A DNA stretch of 64,000 bases from Cubamyces lactineus (lineage: Eukaryota; Basidiomycota; Agaricomycetes; Polyporales; Polyporaceae), in contig JACDTU010000003.1 in assembly GCA_022376465.1 (NCBI GenBank), forward strand, positions 1,612,001 through 1,676,000. The letters run 5' to 3'. The position numbers and the translations under genes were made by a program. Under the pieces are notes generated by a model, which saw only the letters and a list, made by a program, of their open reading frames with translations, had not been told where the DNA came from and ran no database searches. Positions 55,400-64,000 of the stretch are shown here, piece by piece; the first letter of the stretch is position 1; the number at the start of each line of letters is the position of its first letter.

Positions 55400-57253
55400 T
55401 TAGATAAGACCCTGCTTCTTGAGGTCCTCGTACGTCTTGCGGTTGTAGACGTTACCCTCCTCGTCTTCCAGCTCTTCCATCGTCTCTTGCTCAAAGATCT
55501 CATTCCGACCCTCTCGCTTGAGCTTCTCGGCCACTTGGAATAATATGAGTTTCTGTGCATTTGAATAGGCGCAGTACATGACTTACGGGCCAGAGCGTCC
55601 TCAATGCGGGTGATCTCGTGGAAGTGCTTGGTATTTGGTAATCCAAGCGCACGCATACCAAAGGCATGCCTCGACTCCTGAATACATCGCCATACGATGA
55701 GTTATGTACACGATTATCCCATGTCCCAGCACGCACCTGGAAGTGTCGCTCGAAGTTCTTCCTGCCCATATACACGTGATCTGAGCAGATCTCGCAGCGA
55801 TACTCCACGCCCAACCCATGCAGCTTGTACAGCCAGTAAGGAATAGGTTTGCCGTCCCAACCGAGGGGTAGCTTGAGCGGATTGTAAATGCGTTCCTCCT
55901 CCTCCTCCTCTTCTGCTTCCCCGTTTGCGGGCGTCTTCGCCGGCGGTGGGGGCTTCTTGGACTGCTCCAACAGCTCCTGCTCACGCTCGCGTGCGGTAAG
56001 CGAGAACCGACGTTCAACGTTCGACTTCGTGTCGTTAAGTGCTGGTGCCAGTTCGCGCAGGAGTTGTGTAGCCAGATGCGTGTAGAAAGCGGCCGCTCTG
56101 TGCTTGTTCTTGCTAGACACATGTGACGACTCCCCGTGCTGCTGTGAGCTTTCGGCTGCAGGGGGGCCGTTGGGATTAGACGGAGGAGCTTCCGCAGTGG
56201 CCTGTTTTTGCGCCGCCTTGATGTGCTTCTTTGAGCTGAGATGTGCATCGTACACGGTTTGCTTCGAGTACATCTTTTGGCCTGCGTCGGGATCGTGACT
56301 TAGGGCTGAGGGATAGCATATAATGCAGAATACGCACAAGCTGCACACCAAATGCCACCTTCAACATTGCCGTTCTCCTGGGTTTTGGGCTGATGAGACT
56401 CCTCCCACTCCTCAGTTTCTCCAGACTCCCAGTATTTGTTGAATTGCGCTTCTGCTTCACGCTGTTGGCCCTCAACGTCCACCAGTGGTTGGGAGCGTTT
56501 CATGAAGGATACAAGGTAAGCATGTAGAGCACGGATATATCTGTGTCGACGAATATGTTTGGATGATTAGATAGATGATGAGACAGCAAATTGTCACTCA
56601 CAGCTCATAGTCCCTATGCAACCGACACTCCTTTGGCAGCTCGTTGTGGACAGGCCCTGACTGCGCGGCGAGTAAGACATCGAGGTATTGCAGGTATGCT
56701 AGCCGTTTTCCGATGTGCTTGAGGTTGTTGTATGTAGTATGGTTGGCGTACAGATCTAGATACTTTCCATAGCCCTCCTCACCGGAAAACATCAACGCAA
56801 CCGCTGGGGAGCCATTGATGGTCAGCACACGAACAGCCTCGGACAATGAATCCACGCACGGTCATCTTGCTCGAATTCTTCGTCCTCCGCCTCCTGATCA
56901 TCATCCAAGAAAGCGGCAAGTTCAAGTTCGAAACCGCCCACTGTGGAATCAGGGTACTTGGTATGGTGCTCTGTGATCCTCCCTAACCTTTCGTAGAAGG
57001 CGGAGAGATCGTTCTGTTGCGCAGGAGCAGAGATAGCGTCTATCTCAGCTTTCCGTGTGTCCTTGTCCTCGTACAAGTTGTTGAGGGTCACGACGCGCGA
57101 GTGTATGCGGTCGAGTAGCTGAGAGGCTTTGTGCTCGTTCTGCAAGCGAGTTTGGTGGGTGGCCTGGGGCTTTGCAAGGATGGTGTAGAGGGCGCGCTCT
57201 AGATGTTCAATCTCTTCGTGCGTCTGGCGCTGCACCTCGATGATGGAGTCCAT
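55400..57253 (-). CDS. PRP9: Splicing factor 3A subunit 3 (SF3a60/Prp9)
   Basis: This U2 snRNP subunit is needed for prespliceosome assembly in the nucleus. The start [20 protein letters not shown] at 57253 is typical. The N-terminal helices include [20 protein letters not shown] and [40 protein letters not shown] and [15 protein letters not shown] match the central conserved region. A first zinc finger is [20 protein letters not shown] (split by an intron). The C-terminal matrin-type finger is [20 protein letters not shown], continued by [20 protein letters not shown] across an intron. The protein ends [14 protein letters not shown], stop TAA at 55400-55402. A Glu-rich run (EAEEEEEEE) precedes [20 protein letters not shown]. 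All diagnostic blocks are present. Its start codon faces that of FAL1, 197 bases away. Confidence 0.94.
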
Positions 57254-57450
57254 GGCGGCGCAGGTAGCAAGAAAGGCGACAGACAGCGGCCTGAGGACGA
57301 GGAAGACAACGAGAACAAGCTAAGACGCGGGCGCTTACTACTCCTGACGAACTTGCATGGGGCGCTTACTGAGCGCTTCGCGAGTCTTTGCGAGAGCGTC
57401 GAGATTTGTAACTCCGCCCTCTGCTCTCTCTCATCCACAACCACTTCAAT
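57254..57450. promoter_or_regulatory. Bidirectional promoter of SF3a60 and eIF4AIII genes
   Basis: Only 197 bases separate the two start codons, so the genes must share or overlap their promoters. The FAL1 side carries a C/T-rich leader (CTCTCTCTCATCC near 57424). No TATA box is evident. Confidence 0.6.
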
Positions 57451-59094
57451 ATGTCTGGAATCAATCCTGGCGACGATGTGAGCATATAATTACGTCCTTT
57501 GGCGCAAAGCGACTACTCACCGCTATACTATTTATATCGTTCGTTTGTTCAGAAACTCGTCTTCGAATCGTCCGAGGCAGTCCCGGTTGTTTCGACCTTT
57601 GATGACCTTGGCTTGAAGGAGGATCTCCTGCGCGGTATATACGCGTATAGTGAGTAGTGAATAGCCCTGCTGTCTTTGGCTTGCTATAACCACATCTTTC
57701 AGACTTCGAAAAGCCTTCCGCCATCCAGCAACGTGCTATTCTCCCCATCATCCAAGGACGCGATGTCATCGCTCAGGCGCAGTCTGGTACAGGAAAAACC
57801 GCTACTTTCTCCATCTCAATCCTCCAATCTATCGATGTGACGGTACGCGAGACCCAAGCTCTTGTCCTATCTCCCACCCGCGAGTTGGCTACACAAATTC
57901 AATCCGTCGTCCTCGCCCTCGGCGACTACATGAATGTTCAATGTCACGCATGCATTGGCGGCACCTCTATTGGCGAGGACATCCGGAAGTTGGAGTACGG
58001 GCAACACGTCGTTTCCGGCACTCCTGGCCGTGTGTTTGATATGATTCGGCGCCGGAGTCTACGCACTCGCAACATCAAGATGCTTGTTCTGGACGAGGCG
58101 GATGAACTGCTCAACAAGGGCTTCAAAGACCAAATCTACGACGTTTACCGCTACCTCCCTCCTGCAACCCAAGTCGTTCTACTGAGCGCAACGCTCCCGT
58201 ACGATGTCCTGGAGATGACAACGAAGTTCATGACAGACCCCATTCGCATCCTCGTCAGGCGTGATGAGTTGACGCTGGAAGGGATCAAGCAATTCTTCGT
58301 GGCAGTGGAGAAGGAGGATTGGAAGTTTGATACTCTCTGCGACCTCTACGACACTCTCACAATTACTCAGGCCGTCATCTTCTGCAACACAAGGAGAAAG
58401 GTGAAGTACAGCTAGTGAAGCTACGTCGACGCCGTTCTGACCCTGACCTAGGTCGACTGGCTGACAGAGAAAATGCGGGCGGCGAACTTCACGGTATCAT
58501 CTATGCATGGAGAGATGGCGCAGAAGGAGCGAGATGCGATCATGGCTGAATTCCGTAGCGGAACTTCGTGCGTTCAGTATCATATCTGCGGTAGCTCATT
58601 GATTGACATTATGCCCCACAGTCGCGTCTTGATCACAACCGACGTCTGGGCGCGTGGTATCGATGTGCAACAGGTCTCTCTTGTCATCAACTACGATCTG
58701 CCTGCGTACGTTTTGCGCTGCCTCGTGATCCGTACAGCGTGAACTGAGCATGGGAACTTAGAAATCGTGAAAACTACATTCACCGCATTGGTCGATCAGG
58801 TCGTTTTGGACGGAAGGGTGTCGCTATAAACGTGAGTAATTCCTTTATTCACATCATGCGTAGACGTTGTCCTGACTGTACTCAGTTCGTCACGGTCGAT
58901 GACGTCCGTATTCTCCGAGACATTGGTATGCATACTTGCTGTCTCCTATGGGCGTTTGTTGACCAGTGTCTCCCCTTTCACAGAACAGTATTATGGTACA
59001 CAAATCGTGAGTTCCATTTGTTCTGATATGATTGACCAATGTTTAACCGTATGCTCAGGACGAGATGCCGGTCAACGCCGCGGAGCTCATCTAG
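57451..59094 (+). CDS. FAL1: eIF4AIII-type DEAD-box RNA helicase (exon junction complex core)
   Basis: This ATP-dependent RNA clamp is the core of the exon junction complex; yeast Fal1 also acts in 18S rRNA processing. Start MSGINPGDD, then after an intron [20 protein letters not shown]. The helicase motifs appear in order: [12 protein letters not shown] (Q motif), [10 protein letters not shown] (I), PTRELATQI (Ia), [18 protein letters not shown] (II), LSATLP (III), [28 protein letters not shown] (V) and [15 protein letters not shown] (VI). The C-terminus is [20 protein letters not shown] plus [18 protein letters not shown] and [20 protein letters not shown] segments match eIF4AIII rather than eIF4A. 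About seven introns. It ends at TAG 59092-59094. Confidence 0.93.
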
Positions 59095-59483
59095 AGCGTC
59101 ATTGCTTGCTATGTATATTTTGTAACTGTACAGTATTCACGTCGGGAAGTCCTTCTCTTATTCTCTTTCCGCTGAGTGCAATGATATTACGAGCTTTGGT
59201 ATTGTTAGCTTGCGCAAGACTTTTGTCTGTGTCAAGCGACACAGGCCCCGGCCGGTCGACGACTATGGGCCTTCCTCGCCTCCATCAAATGTGACCGGTC
59301 GCGATTGTGAGTGTGATGTTGTGACGTGACTGTGACGTGGTCGCGACGCGTCTGGTTAGCCACACGCGACGCGTGTTTGCTTTCCAACTCCCATCATAAA
59401 TCCTCTCCCCCATTTCCCTTCTTTCCTAGCCCCCGCGTTCAACAGTAAGCTATCTACGTCTACGCTCAACACTCTCGCAAGAC
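59095..59483. other. Intergenic region holding the KEN-box gene promoter
   Basis: About 390 bases hold the FAL1 3' end and the promoter of the next plus-strand gene, with two MluI boxes at 59346-59374. No other gene is seen. Confidence 0.55.
59346..59374. promoter_or_regulatory. Pair of MluI cell-cycle boxes
   Basis: ACGCGT occurs at 59346-59351 and 59369-59374, each preceded by CG (CGACGCGT). They lie 110-138 bases upstream of the ATG at 59484. The spacing and extended form resemble the cluster at 9764-9830 upstream of the MATH-BTB gene. Confidence 0.55.
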
Positions 59484-60542
59484 ATGGCGCCTCGTCCTGG
59501 GCCTCTTATGCCATACCCCCTGGAGCTATTCTCGGTCGATTCGAAGGCTACAAGCACGCCAGCCAAGCACCTCCTTCCCAAGAAGCGACCTTACTCACCT
59601 GGGTTAGGGTGTCTCGATAGTCCAGCGAAGCGGCGGCTGAAGGCGACTGAGGGTGCTGGTGTCTTGACACACACCAGAAGTCCGCTATCGGCATCGAGCA
59701 ACAATGCTAGGTTTGCACCACCCCGTTTTCATGCGTTACTCCAAGGGCCCGATAGCCCCGTCAAGAAGCTCGACTTTGGGCACCCTCAGTCGGTAGAAGG
59801 AGACCCTCTCTCAGCGGTGTCAGAGCCAACTGCGGCTAGTACGCTACATAGCATTTCTCGCACGCCCAGACGAAGTCCCAGGGGCAGTTCGGGTACCCGC
59901 GTTCGTCGTTCGCCTCGATTGTATGCAAAAACAGCGAACGCCTGGTTGGAAGGTCCAGTGGCCAGCGGACAATCTACACCTCCCGCCGAACCTACATCAC
60001 CCTCCAGAGGAACGTCTGGCCTTGGGCCCATTTTGATCCCTCGCGTCATATCTGGCCCCGACCCACAATCTATCCACTACCCTGGTTTCGATATCTATCA
60101 AGATCCCTACACAGTGCTTCCTACGCCAGCATCCGTCACCTCCTCTGTGGACCATGACGGCGACGGGTTATCCTCTGATAAGGAGCAGGATAAGGAGAAC
60201 CACCCACCTCGTCGGAGGTCGTCGAAGAAGACAGCCAACCTAGCTACTCCCGAAGTGTCGTTGATCAAGGTCGCTCTCCTATCCCCATCCTCAAAGCGTT
60301 CACTGGAAAATGTCGAGACAACGAAGCTTACGCCTGCGTCTCCCCACCCGAGGCATGTTTGTGACTACCTGTCGACCACTCACCGTACACCGAAGGAGCG
60401 TGTCCCATTCACAACGATCCCGGCGCACACGCTGGCTGGCGTTACTCCTGGCCGTACGCCGTTGGGCAAAGAGGAGCGCAAGCAGATGCGGAGGGCGTTG
60501 GAAGCGGAGGTCGACGATGGCGATGGCGAAGACGATTCCTGA
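59484..60542 (+). CDS. Uncharacterised basic protein with a KEN box, probably cell-cycle regulated
   Basis: This single-exon gene encodes 352 residues, largely disordered and basic, with no catalytic domain I recognise. It starts MAPRPGPLMPYPLELFSVDS and contains TPAKHLLPKKRPYSPGLGCL and SPAKRRLKA. Many S/T-P sites have nearby basic residues (SRTPRRSPRGS, VRRSPRLYAK, LTPASPHPR, HRTPKER, GVTPGRTPLGK), the pattern of CDK targets. A KEN box (DKENHP, residues 237-239, bases 60192-60200) is a typical APC/C-Cdh1 degradation signal. An acidic tail ends it (EAEVDDGDGEDDS). With the upstream MluI boxes this suggests S-phase expression and mitotic-exit destruction. The identity is unknown; a chromosome or mitosis factor is a reasonable guess only. 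Confidence 0.72.
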   Translation: MAPRPGPLMPYPLELFSVDSKATSTPAKHLLPKKRPYSPGLGCLDSPAKRRLKATEGAGVLTHTRSPLSASSNNARFAPPRFHALLQGPDSPVKKLDFGHPQSVEGDPLSAVSEPTAASTLHSISRTPRRSPRGSSGTRVRRSPRLYAKTANAWLEGPVASGQSTPPAEPTSPSRGTSGLGPILIPRVISGPDPQSIHYPGFDIYQDPYTVLPTPASVTSSVDHDGDGLSSDKEQDKENHPPRRRSSKKTANLATPEVSLIKVALLSPSSKRSLENVETTKLTPASPHPRHVCDYLSTTHRTPKERVPFTTIPAHTLAGVTPGRTPLGKEERKQMRRALEAEVDDGDGEDDS

Positions 60543-61145
60543 TCGCGTCACAATCCCATTCTGCCCTTTCCCCGAAGCGCAATACAGTGAACGCTGCATT
60601 CTCTACCCATGCTTTCATCTGATGCATGTCATCTATCGGCCTCGATGCTCATCCCCGCCCCTCCAACACCTACCAACACAACAACTCGCCTATGACTCCA
60701 ACCCCGTCAAACTCACTTCTACGACCGTCACACTGGACAGTATGCATATGGTATACCAGATTGGATATCTTGATCTTTGCTTTCTGTTAGTTATGGATTT
60801 GTAGGCCGCTCTGCAATGCAATATGCTTTCGAATTGTAGCGAACGCCGAGTGTGTCGATGGTGACACTGTTGGGAATGGCGACATGGCACCAGTACCCTC
60901 CCTACACATAGGGTCTGAATCTCATGTATTGACAGCGGTTGTGCCGCCACTCAGTACAGGCTTAGAGCTCAGCGCTCAGTACTCAGTCTCGAGAGCGCGT
61001 TGTTTGGTAGTATTGACAATGACGTGTTCGCCGACACGTGTATCTCATCAGCCACAGTCAGTGGCCCTCAGTGGCCCGGGTATCGTAGCTTTCCAGTTCG
61101 CCACTTTCACTTTAACAGTGCCAGACGCATTATTTCTCTTCCAAG
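60543..61145. other. Intergenic region, no gene recognised
   Basis: About 600 bases lie between two plus-strand genes. No coding signal can be supported. It should contain the LCL2 promoter. Confidence 0.5.
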
Positions 61146-61563
61146 ATGCTGCTTCACTCTCTCATAGCCTGCTTCCTGCTGCACTGTTCCTTCGTATATG
61201 CCCAATTTGGATTCTTTGAGCAGATGTTCGGCGGGCATCAACAGCAGCAACAGCAACAGCGACCTGCAGCAGGTGGGATGGGCCAATGGCAGGCGCACTC
61301 CGATGCTGGTAAGCACATAATTAGCATGGCATCTTTCGCGAGCACTTAGTCAAGTAACGCTCGACCATTCAGTCCCGTGTTCCAACTACTTGTGCCCAGA
61401 CACATTGGTCTGCGTTGCCCAACCGTCAGATTGCCCATGTCCCAATGTCGAGGACGTCAAATGTCTCATACCGGACGCACAAGACAAAGGTGCTTCAACA
61501 GTGGTATGTGTTAGAGGGCAGGATGAATGCGCGGACGTCAAGCGAAGGTCGCAAAAGATATGA
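61146..61563 (+). CDS. LCL2: LCL2-family secretory-pathway protein
   Basis: This small secreted or ER-lumenal protein matches fungal Lcl2 (long chronological lifespan protein 2), linked in yeast to ER-associated degradation. It has a signal peptide (MLLHSLIACFLLHCSFVYA), then the family hallmark QFGFFEQMFGGHQQQQQQQR. After one intron (about 61309-61373) the Cys-rich core reads PCSNYLCPDTLVCVAQPSDC and PCPNVEDVKC, then VVCVRGQDECADVKRRSQKI. The stop is TGA at 61561-61563. The length of about 117 residues fits the family. The splice is supported because it joins DA to VPCSNYLCP, matching the conserved CxxYxCP element. Confidence 0.88.
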
Positions 61564-63320
61564 ATATAGAGGTACTGTCTCGATGCATACTGCCTGCTGA
61601 CAGTATCCATCTAACCTATTGTCCAGATGACATAGCTACTATACACGCGCTTTCTATTCACAGGACTACGAATGCATGGATTTTGTCCTTGTCGACGAGC
61701 TGTGGCTTGACTTGTGCAGTGGGATGGGTTGCAATAGCAACATTCGACCATCACGCCGCTTTACGCCCACGACAGTGGGAGGAACAATACAGCCAGAGGC
61801 CATCGTCTATGCTATTGCATCCGTATTATCAGCGGTGTTTACGCTCATCATAGCTTATGCCAACTAGACTTCTTTGCGACGCTTTCCTAGGAATGTTACC
61901 GGTCACTAAGGAATGCCCAGAAACTAGAAGAGGCTTACGCGCCCGCCAACGTTTGGGAATGCGCCACATGCAGGTAGGCGACTTTGATATCCAACCGTTC
62001 ATATATCACACGTTAAACTCAGCGTCAGTGGTCCAGGACGCTTCTATATTGCCAGCCGCCGGTCCTCCTGGACCAGGACATTGGTACTGGAACCACAACA
62101 AGCCTAGCGTCGGTGTACCTACGCAATCTGCCAGAGTAGGAATCGCCCCATAAAGCCCGTTTGTAGTATTCGACCGATCTCAAGATCTCCGCCCTGTGTG
62201 ATGTCTGGCCTGAGCGCCGGCATGCATTCGACCATGTACGTGCCTAGCAGATTGCGTTAAACCTGAACGTTACCCCAGAAAGATCGAGTTCGTAAGGCCC
62301 AGACACGCCATAATTGTGGTACTAAGGTACGCCGCTTTCCCCTTCAGCATGGTACACCTCGATCCGACTACACTACAGCAGAAGCGAGAAGGCCACCACT
62401 GCGCGTTAGTACGTTGATGTGCACGAGAGCCTGGGTCCCGCGCATCGGGCCATATTCCTGTCAAGCAACAGTACATAATGTATTGCAAAACAGCCTAGAC
62501 CGCCTGTCGTTTTGTTGCTAGCGATACCGCTGACCGACGACGTTTATGGCCGGTTTGCGGTCCAATCATGGCAAGCGGCTCAATGATATCCGGACATGAT
62601 GCAGGAAGGGGTTGACGGTGGCTTGCTAGAGGTTCACGGAGGCACAATTTGACGGATCGTCGCGCCCTTTACATCATCTCCGAAGAACTGTGGCACCTCT
62701 TCCGGCATCCCAGCCCCCTCGATGCACTCCGCGGAGCCCCGTCAGGGTTAGATAGTGTGCCGACTTGTGGTCGTGCCACTGCCCAGTAGCCTCGGGTAAG
62801 GTGTACCTACTACTGGGATGGATTGATGACGATCTAGGTCATTCCCACGAACCCCATTGCGCTGGAACGGTGCCAATACAAGCTAATTTGTGAGCTACTC
62901 ACAGAGTCTTCGCAATTGAAGGTGCTGGACTAATCCTTGCCGTCATCTCCCATGTCATCCTTCCATTTGATCTCAATGGCGCTGCGCTTCATCTTTGCTG
63001 CGCGGTCGCATCCACAAAGCTTGTTGCGTGGGATAGGTCCGGGTATCGCGTTTGACCCGCTCTTCGGTGTGGTGGCCAACATGCTCGTTTACGTGCTTCC
63101 GGGCCTGGCGTCTAACACTACCCATGAGCATCTAGCCAGTTCATGTTGATGTCGTGTTTGCTCCTCGACGCCAGCAAGGAGGTTCGGCACGGGTTGCTGG
63201 ACGACGCATGAGAACGCAGCGACTTCCGGCCTCCCATGGGCGCGAGCCTCTTGGCACATCTCCATCACACGGGAAGTCTCGAATACCTTCCGTTCCCTCT
63301 TTGCCAAGAAAAGCTGGCAG
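61564..63320. other. 1.75 kb region with weak coding-like pieces
   Basis: A 63-codon frame at 61676-61867 ends in a hydrophobic helix (PEAIVYAIASVLSAVFTLII) and could be a last exon or a tail-anchored peptide. Slightly downstream, LEEAYAPANVWECATC and a separate piece ending GPGHWYWNHNKPSVGVPTQS read like exons (about 61915-62153). I cannot join these into a gene. From 62154 to 63320 I see no gene. Confidence 0.3.
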
Positions 63321-63326
63321 TATAAA
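63321..63326 (+). promoter_or_regulatory. TATA box of the PEBP gene
   Basis: TATAAA lies 65 bases upstream of the ATG at 63386, a normal spacing for a strongly or conditionally expressed fungal gene. Confidence 0.5.
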
Positions 63327-63385
63327 GAGTATTGCACGAGTCGTACGGCAGCGAGACACCAACCTTCATCGTGTACACGCTCACC

Positions 63386-64000
63386 ATGCTCGTTCAAGTC
63401 CTGCTTGCCGCTGCCTTCGCCGCGTCCGTTACGGCCCAGAACAGCACCAACGTCACCGTGGCTGACGTCGCCCAGGCCTTCACGACTGCCAAGCTCGTTC
63501 CGGATGGTACATCTGACCATCGCTTAGTATGTTTCCATCAAGGCTAACGGAGTGTCGACGACAGTGCTGCCTGCATTCAAGCCGACCGCTATATTGAATG
63601 TGGTCTTCTTAGACAACACGACCGGAGTGTCGGTGAACGTGACGCCCGGCATGAACCTTACCAGGGAGCGTGAGTGTCAAACACTTTGAATAGCCTGCTG
63701 CAGCTCACTCGTATGGCCCTATTCTAGAAACGGCACTCCGTCCGCAATTCTTCCTGGTGTCTAACGACACATCGCTTGCCACGCAGACGTTTGTGCTCGC
63801 TATGGTTGATCCAGATGCTCCTACCCCCAGAACGCGACGGCTGCTCAGATTCGCCACCTCCTCGCGCCTGGAATCATGGCAAACGGTAGCCTCGCCACGG
63901 GCGCAGCGCTCGTCAACAACACGCCTGCCATATCCGACTTCCTCAGGCCCACTCCTCCGGCTGGTTCAGACCCCCACCGGTGCGCAATTGCGTCATTATC
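63386..64000 (+). CDS. Secreted PEBP-family protein, 5' part with an apparent frameshift
   Basis: This is the N-terminal part of a phosphatidylethanolamine-binding-protein-like protein; related fungal proteins are secreted or act as protease inhibitors. A signal peptide (MLVQVLLAAAFAASVTAQ) is followed by NSTNVTVADVAQAFTTAKLV. After an intron come LPAFKPTAILNVVFLD and TPGMNLTRER, then ALRPQFFLVSND and TFVLAMVDPDAPTP, the ligand-pocket signature. After that the frame must shift by one base to continue QNATAAQIRHLLAPGIMANG and TPPAGSDPHR, both clearly PEBP. The shift falls at a run of five Cs (63824-63828) where six would keep frame. It may be a sequencing error or a real inactivating deletion. 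Several N-glycosylation sites are present. The 3' part is outside the window. Confidence 0.8.

Noticed and set aside
61230..61262. CAG/CAA run considered as a simple-repeat instability site
   Set aside because: A Gln run at this place is a normal family feature of LCL2 after the FGGxQ motif.
1..64000. CRISPR arrays, rRNA genes and bacterial mobile elements
   Set aside because: No spaced short direct repeats, rRNA sequence or bacterial insertion sequence structure was seen, and spliced genes show a eukaryotic genome.

Overview
The window looks like nuclear DNA of a filamentous basidiomycete, most likely an Agaricomycete. Genes are GC-rich, closely spaced and cut by many 50-70 base introns with GTRNGT donors. 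Several families typical of mushroom-forming fungi are present: DUF6534 membrane proteins, membrane coiled-coil proteins, HECT-like and F-box proteins, and an IS3EU-like integrase. No bacterial operons, CRISPR arrays or rRNA genes were seen. Gene models were built by eye from reading frames and splice signals, so internal exon borders are approximate unless stated.

Layout. 0-20.4 kb is ordinary gene space: the 5' part of VPS60 (-), a FIST-domain protein (-), a 2-oxoglutarate oxygenase (-), a membrane coiled-coil protein (+), a MATH-BTB-like protein (-), a membrane-bound spermidine-synthase-like protein (-), the glycogen branching enzyme (+) and a HECT-like ubiquitin ligase (+). 20.9-28.0 kb is an accessory patch. 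Two direct copies of a ~460 base module, sharing a perfectly identical 60-base core, flank remains of host genes: an MFS transporter exon, a PIN-domain gene, a ThrE/PRM10 C-terminus, an SNF2 helicase C-terminus with an internal stop, and an F-box N-terminus. 27.5-34.0 kb looks like a multi-gene mobile element: an uncharacterised gene (+) that starts in the second module copy, a second uncharacterised gene (-), and a DDE integrase (-). 34.4-64.0 kb returns to host genes: an M28 glutamate-carboxypeptidase-like protease (+), a large disordered protein with a PAM2w-like motif (-), a short-chain dehydrogenase (-), an F-box protein (+), a DUF6534 membrane protein (+), SVP26 (+), a synaptojanin-type phosphoinositide phosphatase (+), SF3a60/PRP9 (-) head to head with eIF4AIII/FAL1 (+), a protein with a KEN box and MluI boxes in its promoter (+), LCL2 (+), and the 5' part of a secreted PEBP-family gene (+).

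Functional links. SF3a60 and eIF4AIII both act on mRNA splicing and the exon junction, and share a 197-base divergent promoter. Two genes, the MATH-BTB protein and the KEN-box protein, carry clusters of ACGCGT boxes, which suggests G1/S control. SVP26 and LCL2 act in the secretory pathway. The best candidate for an undescribed system is the 27.5-34.0 kb three-gene element together with the duplicated module and the gene fragments lying between its copies.
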